From Amoebophrya sp. A120 (taxonomy: Eukaryota; Sar; Dinophyceae; Syndiniales; Amoebophryaceae), in NCBI GenBank assembly GCA_905178155.1, contig CAJINV010000001.1, positions 16,244,142-16,308,141 of the forward strand: a stretch of 64,000 bases of DNA. Reading direction: 5' to 3'. Position 1 is the stretch's first letter. Every line of letters begins with the position of its first letter. The notes under the pieces were generated by a model, which worked only from the letters and a program-made list of their open reading frames with translations, ran no database searches and was not told where the DNA came from. A program made the position numbers and the translations under genes. Shown here piece after piece: positions 33,636 through 45,079 of this stretch.

Positions 33636-34850
33636 TGCGTTTACTTATGCGCTTAGCCGTTTTGCGCCATCCGTATTCGCGCCTTTGCCGATCCCCGCGC
33701 GCCCGCCGCGGCACACCGATCGCACGCAAGGAGGAGGAATGCCCTGCGGTGCCTGCCCGCGTTGGCCACCAGCGTGCCTGCCAGCGCTGCTTACCCGCTC
33801 TGCCTGCTCTCGCAACGGGCCGTCAGTGGGCGCGGCCCCCACCATCCCCAAACCCGCCTGCTGCCACCCCGTGTTGCCGCCCGGCCCCCGTATCATGTTG
33901 CCGCCCGGAAGCCCGCACATGTTGCCCGCGCGCGCGCGCATCTTCAAAATGCTTTGCGTGCAATGTTTTCGATGCCCGGGACCTCTATGATTGTATGTAC
34001 GTAGTGAGGTCACGAGCGTTCATCTATCCTCGCTGTTTTTTTGACGCCTCACCTGCAAAACGCCCGGCAGTTTTCAATCGGGCGGAGGTGTTTTTGGACG
34101 TAAAATATTTCCATTTATCAATCGGCCGGGGCGTTGCCGGCAAAAAAGCCAGCGCGGATTCTATCGATTCCCAATTGAAAGCACGACGCAAGGGGGCCGA
34201 CAAAAGGGGCGTCCTTCTGAGCCGCCCGGCGCATTTGCTTCCGCCGATTTGGGGCGCCTAAAAAGGGACGCCAAGAAAATGCGAAGACGACAAAAACCCT
34301 GGATCCGCATGGTGCGCGCCCCATTTTGGCTCATTTTTGAAGGTCGCAAGGCCGGCCACAAAAGTCTGGCATTTGTAATGCGGGGAACAGGCCAAAAGGT
34401 GCGACGCTTCACCAAAAAAAACCCAAAGAAGCAAAGTCCGCAAAAATCTGAAAGCCAATCCGCATGCTACGGGCCCGATCCGGGGCGCCCAAGGAGTTGG
34501 CCCTGGCGGGGCCACAGCGTGCGGGACAGCGTTGCTGCTCTGGAGGCAGCAGGGGCGCGGTTTTTCAACAAGAAAAAACAAAAAACGCGAATGCCGTCAA
34601 AAGCAGCAAGCTAGCCTGAATGCCGTGGGCCCGCCCGATTTCTTTGGGACGCCCAACGTTTTCGGACCTATTTTGAAGACAGGAAGGCGGGGGTCTGTCG
34701 CCGTGATTTTTACCATCCGCGACACCATGCCGAGTAACATTATACGCGAAGGAATACTTGTGGCGAAAAACGCAAATATTTTGCGCATGGGTGGAATACG
34801 CGAGAACAGTAAGGAAAAGGGGGTCGGGTAGTCAAAAAAACCGCCCTGAC
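33636..34850. other. second GC-rich degenerate repeat tract
   Basis: Composition as at 27.6-31.1 kb. Boxes of the form ATCCGCATG...GGGC...GGGGCGCC recur at about 34300, 34456 and 34615, suggesting diverged tandem units of about 160 bp. The 13-base word CCATTTTGGCTCA at 34321-34333 matches part of the dinoflagellate spliced leader but sits inside this repeat. Confidence 0.55.
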
Positions 34851-35834
34851 CTCACTACCCCCGCCGAGGCGGCCACTATTGGCATTTTCAGACGAGCTTA
34901 CATACTTGCCCGCAGTATTTATGAAAAAAGGAACACGCAATCACGTTCACGTGCGCGAAATGCGCAGGAAGAAAGGTGGCACAGCTTATTGCTGCAGTGC
35001 GAGAAATTCTAAATGTTCGAACCTAATCCTGTAGTGTGTAGTTCAACGTCTGAGCGTGGAACCGATTTCATCGCCATCGCTACTTTCTGCACTACCTGCG
35101 TACCGGCCCGAAAGACAACATATGGAGTGTAAAAAAAAAACGCAGTGCTAGGATCAACGTCACCATTGCGAAGCTGTCCGCAAATCTTGAACTTCTAGTA
35201 TTGGCGCAGCTAGTCCTGAGTGAACCCGGAGAAAGTCAGAAGCCTAGCCCCCTCGCTCGCTCTCCGTTTATCCTGGTCCCCTTTTTCCTTGCTCTCCCTC
35301 CCCGAGCTTTTTCAAGTAGATTGCCCCCCTCCCATCCTCCGTACCTTCTGATGTGCCCGGTAAGCCGCTGCGCCCTTCTCTTTCGCCCCCGCCCCCCATC
35401 TTCTTCCCCTTTTCTTTAGCGCAGGCGATGTGCGAATTCTCCCTGTCTTCTCCTTTCTTCTTCTCTGCCATTCTGTATGTTTTTGGCCCTGGCATTCATT
35501 CTGTGTCCCACTCCCGGCACGGCCATTTTCGTTTGTTGCACAGTCAGTTGGGGGCCGACCCCGACTCGTGCCTGCGCCTGCCGCGTATCGTTTTTCTGCT
35601 GGCGTATTCATCGCCGGCGCGCCACAGCCCAAGAAGGACCGGTCGCAAAATGCCATGCGCTAGGTATGTGTTGCAGTGTGTGCTGGCGATTTCTCGTGTG
35701 CAGAGGTCTTGGCCGCTTCGATGCAGCACAGCTTCTCGCTCCCAACGGAGAGCACTTTCTGTCTTTGCTCATTGATTGAGTAGTCTGAATTTGTTCGGTC
35801 AGTCCTTTATTATGTGATGGTGGCGACGCGATGC
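34851..35834. other. non-coding stretch with pyrimidine-rich tract
   Basis: About 35235-35470 is strongly C/T-rich on the + strand (CCTCGCTCGCTCTCC and similar). No gene is supported. Position between modules C and D suggests intron. Confidence 0.4.
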
Positions 35835-35968
35835 ATTGCAGTTTTCGAAGTCGAGACAACAACGGAGAGCCCTATCCAGGTGATCCGCTGACCAAAGCCG
35901 ATCTACCGGTCACTCAATACAGTGGAGAACGTTGCCGTCACCCAGCTTGTTCTGCCTCCTACATACTT
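35835..35968 (+). CDS. module D exon, gene 2
   Basis: Reads FRSRDNNGEPYPGDPLTKAD, then LPVTQYSGERC. It matches DNTGEPFPADLQTKAELPV at 21.5 kb in about 14 of 19 positions. The exon sits after module C as in gene 1. Ends are approximate. Confidence 0.55.
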
Positions 35969-37429
35969 AGATAGACATGCATAGGGTCAAAAAATATATA
36001 AAAACAAAGTGCATTACCCGACCAAGAATCTAGCATCGGCAAGGAGAACAAGAACAGCCCGCGTCATCGTCGCAGTGCGACCATTCTGCACTTTTCTCAC
36101 TTTTTGGCACATGCTGGAGATGGCGCATCGTCATCAACGATAGGCGGCTTCGGGCTTGATATGATGTTGCAATAAATATGTTTTAGTGGGACATCTGCCC
36201 CTGATAGTATGGCTAGCCTTTGTGAGGAAGTGAGGCGATACCCGAGTGGCATCCTGGGGCCTTGTTTAAAGTCCTCCACGCAACTTGACTGAGAAATGCA
36301 TGTGCGCCAGTATGTAGAGAGACTGCTAACAGAGAACTTCCTAGTATCTTCATCATGCGGACACGAGGTGAGGATATGGAAGCGGCCGCAGCTGGGAAGT
36401 CAAATCGGAAAAGCAGAGCTTTCCCGTGGGTGCAAATAAAGATCGAGGAAGTCCCAGTGCTGACGCGCTTGTCGTACTTAGAGTGCAATAAATGCAAGTA
36501 AGTAAGATGACTTGGCATTCGTTTCTTCCTGCTAGCTCATCCGGCCTCTTCATTCTTCAAGTTTGTAGCCGATGACGGCAGCTGCGGACATTCGTTGCGT
36601 TCTGCTATGAAGAAGCCCACTTTGCTGCTGGTTGCGCCGGAAAGCATGCTCGTGAGAACTGTCTAAGTACGAGTAGTCCTTTCTGTCGTGATTTCTCGCT
36701 CTTGCTCGCACGTCCATACCTCTAATCGAACAATCTTCACTGCAATATGTTTATGGCACAGAAGAGCCGGCGGGAAGTGTTGGTTCTTGAGGGGCGGGTC
36801 ATGGGTGGTGTGAGTCGAGAGACTCAGAAGTGTATCAGTGTTTTCAAATTGGCAGCAAAAAAATTTCGCGAGCCGTGTGGTGGAGTCCGCCGGTCCATAC
36901 CGTGCTCTACTTGTTGTGTTGTGTGGCGTTTGGTAGCTTTGCATCTTTTTCTTTTCACTATATAACATAGCGCATCGCCCATCAGGCCGTCCAACAAGCC
37001 CAGAACCCTCCGGCACTTTACTAATTGAAAATCCGCACATACGTTATATGCAAGGACCTCGACGTGGAAATTGAAGCTTATCAATGAGAAATGTGTTGCC
37101 CTTGTGCGTGGGCCCAGAAAGTCTTGTTTAAGTATGTAGATCACCAGAATGAAACGAGTGCCACTGCCAGCGCCCTCTGCAGGCTGTACGTGGCTTTCGG
37201 AACGAACAGGACACAGCGTGGAGCGAGGCTGTCGTGTGGCCGAAACGCACAGCGCATGAGGAGTTTCCGAGCCCTTTGTTCTGTCCATTGCTTAGCTGAT
37301 ACAACGAGCAGCGTCCTTATCTTCCAGCGTCAAAAGCAAAAGGATATTGATGCGAGAACTCACGGCTACACAATTGCGCACTAATCCGTCCCAGAAAAGA
37401 TTGACATTGAAACGCTTCACTTTTGTATT
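35969..37429. other. no recognised module; presumed intron
   Basis: A frame around 36350-36500 (KSRAFPWVQIKIEEVPVLTR) might be coding, but has no counterpart in gene 1. Nothing else is supported. Confidence 0.35.
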
Positions 37430-37640
37430 TGCTTCTCGCGCGCTCAGTTGCTATTCCTACGAAAGCAACGAACCATGCATGTTTCTTTCGTCACCTAATC
37501 TGAAAAATCAGACTTTCATCAATAATTTCACATGGGCTCCATTTCAATGCCAAAAAGCTTGCACTACCAACGACTTATGCAATGCGTGCCAGCAAGCCGA
37601 GGAGAAGTGCTACCCTGTAAAAAACCGTACCCATCGACAC
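37430..37640 (+). CDS. module E exon, gene 2
   Basis: Reads LSCYSYESNEPCMFLSSPNL, KNQTFINNFTWAPFQCQKAC and TTNDLCNACQQAEEKCYPVK. The last part is the CTxNxLCNACQxAExxC motif of the 21.9 kb exon. Two N-glycosylation sequons (NQT, NFT) and paired cysteines fit an extracellular domain. The exon probably ends near 37620. Confidence 0.6.
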
Positions 37641-38088
37641 CGTCCCTATAGCCTGCACTTCCGATCTTCTGCGATCGCACCGCATAGACTTATTGCGCTT
37701 GTCAAGCAGCATAGCTGATGGGGATGGCCCCTTCTAACGGTTGCACATCCCTATCCCACGGAGGCCAGTAAGTATATTTTTACCGGTGCGGCTGCATCAG
37801 GACGAGCAGGACGCAGTGCCTTTGTTTTGTATATGCGTTTAGTTGTCAACATACAAGAATACAGATACCGGCGAAAGCGATACACTCTAAGCGAGTCACC
37901 TCATAGATAGACATCAAGTGCATGAAATTAGAAATCGGGCGGATGGGTACTCTTTTGGAGTTCAGATTTGCCCGGACGCATTGCGGAGGACGACCGTCAG
38001 TATCAAGGCGGAAACTGTGTCACTTTTTGTCTGAAACGAAAGGTGAGAATGTTAGAACAGCAAGGATCTCCTTTGGCTTGCCTACGGG
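37641..38088. other. presumed intron
   Basis: No coding motif recognised between two probable exons. Confidence 0.35.
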
Positions 38089-38358
38089 ATGAGACAGAAT
38101 CTATGTAAGCAGACAGAGAGTTTGAGGCCTCTGCCCGCGGTTGATCACGAGTGGGAGTGGGGCAGTGCAGTGACCCCACGGACAGCTAATGCATCCTCGC
38201 GATCCATCCTAGACACAGTCACAGACGCGACTCTATCGAATAAACTTGTGATCCACTGCAACACTGCCAAGTACACCACGACTGAGCCGGATCCTCGCAA
38301 CTCATATATAACACTTCCGCGAAAAATGTGTAAAGAGAGACAGTTTTCGTGCTTGTAG
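38089..38358 (+). CDS. possible C-terminal exon of Cys-rich gene 2
   Basis: Reads DHEWEWGSAVTPRTANASSR, SILDTVTDATLSNKLVIHCN and TAKYTTTEPDPRNSYI. The composition is coding-like, but no counterpart was found elsewhere in the window. It stops at 38356-38358. Linking it to gene 2 rests on position and strand only. Confidence 0.35.
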   Translation: MRQNLCKQTESLRPLPAVDHEWEWGSAVTPRTANASSRSILDTVTDATLSNKLVIHCNTAKYTTTEPDPRNSYITLPRKMCKERQFSCL

Positions 38359-40822
38359 CTGCGGTCAACTGCGAAAACCGGTAATGGAGAAGCCAAACTA
38401 CGTAAGAGCTTTGAAGTGACTAGCTGACGCATTCCGGACTACAGATGTAGTGGGTGACGCAGCGAGAACGCAAGGGCGTCACACGAAAAAACACACGCAC
38501 CAACCACTAAAGAAAAACGTGGCACGATTTGACTCTTACCGATTCAGCGGATTCGTTGAGAAGAATTTTGTTTTCCCGACACAATATCCTGAGGGGCGCA
38601 GAAAACTCCAAGACCTGCATCGCGTCCATCGTGATATCGACCTGGGTTTCATCATTGTGTCGTTTTTTTGGAAGTCAGGCGCGCAGGGAGGCACAGGCGC
38701 TGACAGGGAAGATTTCTATCAATCTGTTGAGAAGGAGAGCAGCAACTTTTTTCTTTTGCCACGAGTTGTAATAACAAACACAAAGCCAATACAGCTGCGA
38801 TTGCGTAGGTACCTAATTATATGCAACAGCAAAGTAGTAGAAACGAGTCGGCTAATCTTCGGCTCCTCTGTGTTTTTTTTCGAACGAAGAAAACGAAGTA
38901 CTTCGCTTACCCCGCATCGAATGGTGTTTTTCTTTTCGAAACAAAAAATAGAGTACTCCACTTACCCCACACCGAATGAAGAGGAGTAATATAAAGGAAA
39001 AGTCAGAATCGAAGCGGAATACAAATTGTTCTACTTTTTAGCTAGAAAAGATGCTAGTCGTAAAGATACTTGTTGCGCTCTGCACCAACTGTTGCACGAA
39101 CAGAATGAAAGTCCGCGGCGATGATGAAGGGCAGCGTGAAAGAGCATGGCCACAACTTTAAAAGTATCCATGGCCTTACCTCTCGACAGAGCAACTCTGT
39201 CAAATTATCGAACTGATAAACAACCTCGTATAATGAATCGCATGAAGGGCCGCCTCATCCGCGACGAGCGCCCCGAGGCACCAATACATAGAAGACAAAG
39301 TAGCACTACATAAAGGAGCACAAGGGAACTCAATCAATGGCGTTCAGAGGAAAGCACGTGGCTGACACTGAGAACGCGAGAACGCAATCAATAGCGTCTG
39401 AGCCGTGAGACCGCGAGAACGCAAACGGGCCAAGCGGCACACCCCCCCCAACTTCGCGCAAGGACCCTGCGAAAAGTCAACTGTTACTCGACCCCCGATG
39501 CAGATCCGAGGACCCGAAACTGTGGCATTGTCAGCACAAGATCCTGTACTTACTTTTAGCTAGCTTTGTTTCAGTCCTTGCGCGATCGATTTTGAACGAC
39601 TAAGATTTGCGTAGAAGAATAGTTTACCCAACACAGATTCTGTCAGTCTCTGTGGTCGTTTTAATCTTGCTTCTGTTGTCGGTTCTGGTACTTGCAAAGA
39701 GACGATCTCATGCTTTTTATTTTGTAAGTACGGGCTGGCGGAGGTGGGAGAAGCGCGCGGTAGTCCACCGAAGGAAACACTGCCAGCATCGTCCGCCTCG
39801 TCCTCGATTTTTGTGGTTTGTTGATTTGTTGGGACGAAAAGGAAAAGAGGGCCCCAGCTTCTTCTCTGAGACCTGCAAAGGCGCTTGCTAGACACTACCA
39901 CTCGCTCTTTCGGTCCTCAAGCTTACTGGGTTTATTGTAGTCGCGTAAGTATTAAAGGTAAAAGGTACGTGTGCGTCACAGTTGGCCTTGCGTCCTACTT
40001 ACCTAATGGGCCGAGAGTGCGGCTTCAGAAGTGGTGTTCATGTGCCGCATCACCATATTTACTAAAAATAATATTACGTAGCAGAACAGTGTAAGAATAA
40101 GTTTCTTTTCATCGTCCAGCTGAAACTGAAAGAAGACATTGAGTGAGACTGACTTTCAGGAGGAGCTGCCGTTTCCGTTTGGATCTAGAAAAATTACAAA
40201 ATATCTATCGGCTGACTTACTACATGTAATTCGACGCGCTGACGCTAGGCAGTCAGAGGCTGCGCTCACTCTGGCCTGGGCTAGCTACAGAAAGATAGAT
40301 CGTCCTGTCGGTCCACGAGCCACACAAAAAGTTTACTCCCGGCGACTTCGGTAAGTTTTCGTGACCCTCGATGAAAGCGTTCGGCCATGTTTCCGTTCTC
40401 GTACAGAACCAGAAGGTGAAAGAGAACCATAAAAGTGATCGGTTTTCGTCCTATCCGCCGATGCGATTCGTTTTTCTAAATGCTTGTTTTTTCTCTGAAC
40501 GCACCAAGCGCGTTAAGCTATTCTATACTTCGCTTTCGTGCCTTCCTATCTACTTTTCGTTCTAGGCGGCGAATAATCGTACTTTTTCCGCGCTGCGCTG
40601 CTCAGTCCTCTTGGAGAGCGATGATCTACTGAATTGATACACGCCAGGACCCATCCAAGACCCATTTTCGAAAAAAGTCAGAAAGTTTGTGTTACACGGA
40701 CTAGCTACGCACAAGGTATCCCCAGGCCTAAGAAGTACGTGTTTTGAAGTTCACCGCGCGTGGAAGCACATTTCATTTGCGTCATAAGTACCAGCACAAC
40801 TTCAGCAGCTTGAAGGGCAATC
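38359..40822. other. no supported gene
   Basis: Open + strand frames at 38450-38989 (NVARFDSYRFSGFVEKNFVF) and 40139-40354 are possible exons but carry no family motif. A hydrophobic stretch at 39640-39710 (VVVLILLLLSVLVLA) could be a membrane segment. None can be tied to a gene. Confidence 0.35.
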
Positions 40823-43800
40823 ATGTCATCTTCGTCGTCGTCCTCCTCCTCCTCTTCGTCATCGAGCTCGTCTTCCAGCTCAAGAACAGGATCTTCCGCC
40901 CCCGGTTTTGGGGGGGGTACGAAGAGCAGTCGCACTTCGAAGACCACTATCCACGGAAAAAGGCGGGCACTGGGCTGTGGCATTGCTTCAAATCTAGTCA
41001 TCGTGTGCTTCTTTTGCAACAGCATGAGGCAGACGAAGAAATTTGCTACACTGCTCAAACACAAACATAAAGTCCCTGCATAAAAAAAGTACGGCAATTT
41101 TCTCGTTCAAATGCCAACTCGAAAATCCCTCTGTCTAGAAGAAGTCTTGTCTACATGCAAGTAGTTCTCGTAAATGCCAAGCAAAACGAATATCCAGTCG
41201 CCTCGTGCTTTTTTCGATTGATACCCGGTAAGTCCTCCAGCACCTCGAATACCACCAGCAACACTTCCGGCGCACGCCGTCGCTCGGGAGCTGAACGAGA
41301 GCCGACCGAATACCGGGATAGTGGAAAGAGCAACGATGGAGCCCGCAGAAGTGACGCGCCCGGGGGCGGCAACAGATGGGGCTCGCGGGCAGCCGCTCCA
41401 GGTACTAGACGCAGCGCAAAGAAACTTTCTCGCTGCCTCTTGTTGTAGACTATGAATGCACTGGGCCCGCCCTTTTACTTTTTCTAGAAAATGAAAAACC
41501 TTCTAGCTGTACTTTTTACGTCCTTGTTGTTGATGTAAAAGCTCAAATAATAATCTCATATTTGTGGCTATTGCCGGCTTGGCGCGGCCGTCGGGCCTTC
41601 GGAGTCCATAATCAATTAATTTCTGAGAGCAACAGACAACTTGTGCAGTGCCCACCTTTATTTTGAACCGCTGCTCCTCCGTGTCACTATTTTCTCATCC
41701 ACCAGCATACTGCGGCCATTCATATTTCTTCGCTTTGGTTTTGCAGGTCAATACGATCCAACGGATGCGCCGGCGCATTTCGTGCCGTCCTACAGAGGCG
41801 AAGACGCTGGGGCGGTTCCGGCATGGAAGCAGGCGCTGAAGGCCAAGCTGTTAGCGTCCGGGGGCGGACTAGCAAAGGCGGTAGATCGGACCCCTCTGCC
41901 GGTAAGTGGAGCGCCAGGCGCAGCACCAAATCAAGCATCCGGCGGAGCGCCGAACGAAACAACCGTGGGCGCATTCGCCGCAGCGCAAGGTAGAGCCTTT
42001 GGCGGACCACAAGGCGCACCGGAAACCGGAAGTGCGTTCCGGCCCCCGAGTGGAGCGATCGGCGCCGCAGCTACGGCCGGCGGACCAGCTCAAGCTCTGG
42101 ACCCTGCTCGTAAATCGTGGTTGGAAAACATGACGGTAGCGGAACAGGCAGCCAGCATGGCCCGTGGCGATATCGGTGCGCGCGAGATGAAGACTGGGGT
42201 GACACGCGCTGACATTGTCAAGTACCAGGATGAGATTCGGCAGATCTATCCTGGCAAGGGTTTTGCTCATGTCAAAAGATGTTGCTGTCAGGTTCTGCGA
42301 AGATTATATTCCAGTAAGTTTTTACATAAACAGATGAAGGTCCGGGATTTCAGTGGCAGCTTGTCGCTTTGCATTTTCAATACGTCCTACAAATAAGTCT
42401 GTGCTGTACACAAGTCCAACATCAGCGTGATGTCGATAGTTATTGTTTTTCGCCCTCGGCTTTCAGGAAAGAAAATGCATGTGGTCGAAGAGTCTTCATC
42501 TGGTCCAAGCCAGGACGGCGCGTATTTTGTAAGACGCGTAACAAGTACCCCGTATGCACATCTTGGACATGAGAGCATTCTTTTTTTGGATGCCTTCGGG
42601 TTTGATGACTCTCTGGCTTCGCGCCGGCGCACTGCGCCCCTCACACCTCAGCAGGAAGAGCGTCTGAAGCAGGCAGATGCGGTGGACGGGCCGGACGTGA
42701 AGGTGACAACTGATGTCATGCTGCTACCCAAGACCGACAAGTTCGTGTGCGTCCGCACTTGTGGCATGATCCGGGGAGACAACTTCAACAGCGACTATGT
42801 CCTGAAAATCGCTGCAGGAACGAAAGTTGTGCTCCGTCGTACCAAACCACAGGGCTACGAAACCAAAATCGCGAAGAACCTGATGTTTCTGCCGATCACG
42901 GTGGCCAGCCGTCATCAGCCGGACTTGGACGGGGAGATCGGTTGGGTCCCGTGGGCCGCCTTCGCCGATGACGACTGGGTTCCGACACCTCGGGACCATC
43001 CGTCTGTTGCTGGTGCGCCGTCCACGGGCAAGCTGCCCCCTGCTGCGGACGACAAGTTCCGCGGCATGGGTGTACGGATCGTGTATGAAATGGAGAAGAT
43101 GCGGGCAGACGCCAAAATGCAGCAGGCCTCGGAAAACGAGTTCTATTATCTCGCCGAGGTGTCCGGGGACAATGGAATCGTGCAGGTGAAACTGGCCGGG
43201 CAGCCTCGGTACAAGATGGGCGTCGCTGGAGAGTACAGTGTGGATGCGCTGGAGCTCGAAAAGCAGGCCGTCGAGCGGCTGCCGCTGGACCACAAAGAAT
43301 ACTATCTGCACATGCTGGAGTGGCTGTCCCAGGGAAAAGACATCAGCGACAAGCAGCGTATCTACTTCGAGGAAATGCAAGAGGCGCTTGAGCTGATCCG
43401 CGCCGCCATTTGGGCGGAGGGCGAAAAGCAGCGTATTCTTGTCAAAGCAGCCATCGCAAAGATGGAAATGGACGCCACGCACCTGCCTCGGCACAAGGGG
43501 GCACTGTACTCAGCAAAGAAGCTTGGCAAGCAAGGCGTTGAGTTGATGAACATGACTCCGGAGATGCGGACTCTGAAGATTGGCGGTACGTTTTCACCCC
43601 GTGAGATGGAAGAGACATTCACCCCGCGGGAGCGCGACAACGTGATCGCAAGCGCGTCGCTACTCGCCGAGCCCATTGACGCAAAGATCGAACGTCTGTC
43701 GAAGATTGAGCGCAAGCCCTCCCGCGAGATCTTCCACACGTTTCGATTCCAGCAGCCTGGTACAATGTATGTGAACAACAAGGTTCCACCTAAGGCGAAC

Positions 43801-45079
43801 GTTGCGCTGCAGGTGGGGCGCCCGAACGAGATGCCGCCGGCGGAACGTATTATCTCATGCCTCCCGCTTGGGCACTACGAGGGCGTGTATATGATGAACA
43901 AGGGTTACGAAGACGTGTTTTGTTTGTGGCACTTGAAGCTGCGCAGAGCGTCTCGAATGTCTCTTTTCGTGTACGTGGGAGTTGCTAAATACATGCGCCG
44001 CCTACTGTTCAAGGGTATGTTTTACTACACCGACTACGGCGCGGAAGTTCACTTGGACGAAGCGTCAGAGACCCCGCTGCGGTTGGAGACTCGCACGGAG
44101 CTCTTCGACGACCTGCGCGCCAATTTTCCACCCGGCCAGCTGGATCGATTTCTGGCACTTCCTGCGATAGACCGCCGGTTCAAGAAGGCCATTCGAAAAG
44201 CGCGGCTTGATTGGTCCATTGCTACCACCGGAAAAGTGCCGACCGTGTTCGGACCCAGCGATCGCACCGTGCGCGAGGTGAAGGATCCTGCTGTAAGATG
44301 AGAAAACGCATCTAGAGCAAATTAAAGCGGAACTGCAGCCAGGAGCATGTTGGTCATGATTTGATGTATACTCAGGTTCACCAAGTAAAAAGTTGATTCT
44401 GGACATCCGTCGTTCGTTCGATGAGATGTAGTTGGTTGGTCTTCGAAAATTGGCAAGCGAGGCAATGAGATAGCTGCAAGTACTTGTGAACATTCAAGTG
44501 AGCATCATGTCAGCTTTGCAGGTTTATGCAGGCGTGCTATGTGCCTGCTACCCAGGCGCAAACAAGCTGTTGTGTCTTTGATTTTGCTTTTGCGTTCTAT
44601 AAAAGTGGTTACACGAGGACAAGTCGTCACCGACTTTAGTGCAGTACGTTGCGCACACCGTGAACAATCAGGCCTCTTTACCGGATGCCAGCTTCCGCAT
44701 GCCCGATTTACCGAACTTGCCAGGCCGCAAAAGCCACTTCCGGGGCACGAAGATCGAACGCTCGTCAGGGCGTGCTTCTCAGACAGTACCTGCCGGAGAC
44801 GCCGGTAAGGGAGCTGCGACTTCGTCGGACAGCGACTCCAAGAAGTCGTCCAAGTCGTCGGCAGCAGGATTCGGTGGAGGAAATACTTCCGGTTTCAGCG
44901 ACAGTGGCAAAAGTAACACAACCTCGGGCTTCAGTGGTTTCGGTACTCAGGCCGCGCCAGCGTTTGGCCGTCAGACTTCCGCTCCCGGTTTTGGAGGCGG
45001 AAGCAAAAGTGGCACCAGCAAGACAACCTCAAGCAGTAGCAGCAGCAGCAGCAGTAGTTCCTCTTCGGACTCCAGCTAG
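40823..45079 (+). CDS. large five-exon protein with mirrored poly-Ser/GFGGG ends, unrecognised
   Basis: Exons 40823-40945, 41224-41401, 41747-42313, 42467-44292 and 44645-45079 join in frame to 1042 residues. The N-terminus is Met, about 19 Ser, then RTGSSAPGFGGGTKSSRTSK. The C-terminus repeats this in mirror order: QTSAPGFGGGSKSGTSKTT, then 13 Ser and DSS. Exon 3 is Ala/Gly/Pro-rich. Exon 4 (about 610 residues) is a folded, charged core (VKVTTDVMLLPKTDKFVCVR; EIGWVPWAAFADDDWVPTP; helical EEMQEALELIRAAIWAEGEK). Introns 2-4 are GT-AG (41402-41746, 42314-42466, 44293-44644); intron 1 is not. GF-rich tracts recall nucleoporins or cohesive disordered proteins, but no family is recognised for the core. 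Confidence 0.75.
40946..41223 (+). mobile_element. intron 1 of the five-exon gene: non-GT-AG, inverted termini
   Basis: Cutting 40946-41223 joins AAG ACC to CCC GGT in phase 0 and makes the whole five-exon frame continuous. The intron starts ACTATCC and ends TTGATA. Its left end TATCCACGGAAAAAGGC (40948-40964) and the reverse complement of its right end TATCAATCGAAAAAAGC (41207-41223) agree at 13 of 17 positions. No exact target duplication. The structure parallels the two eEFSec introns. Confidence 0.6.

Noticed and set aside
36000-36020. TATATAAAAAC as a TATA box
   Set aside because: No gene start follows on either strand, and the promoter code of this organism is unknown.
40705-41097. - strand frame with acidic run (EEEEEDDDEDD)
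   Set aside because: Antisense of the poly-Ser start; the + strand has the matching C-terminal copy and in-phase splicing.
42724-43494. 256-residue - strand frame
   Set aside because: Shadow of exon 4 of the five-exon gene, whose frame is supported by matching splice phases.
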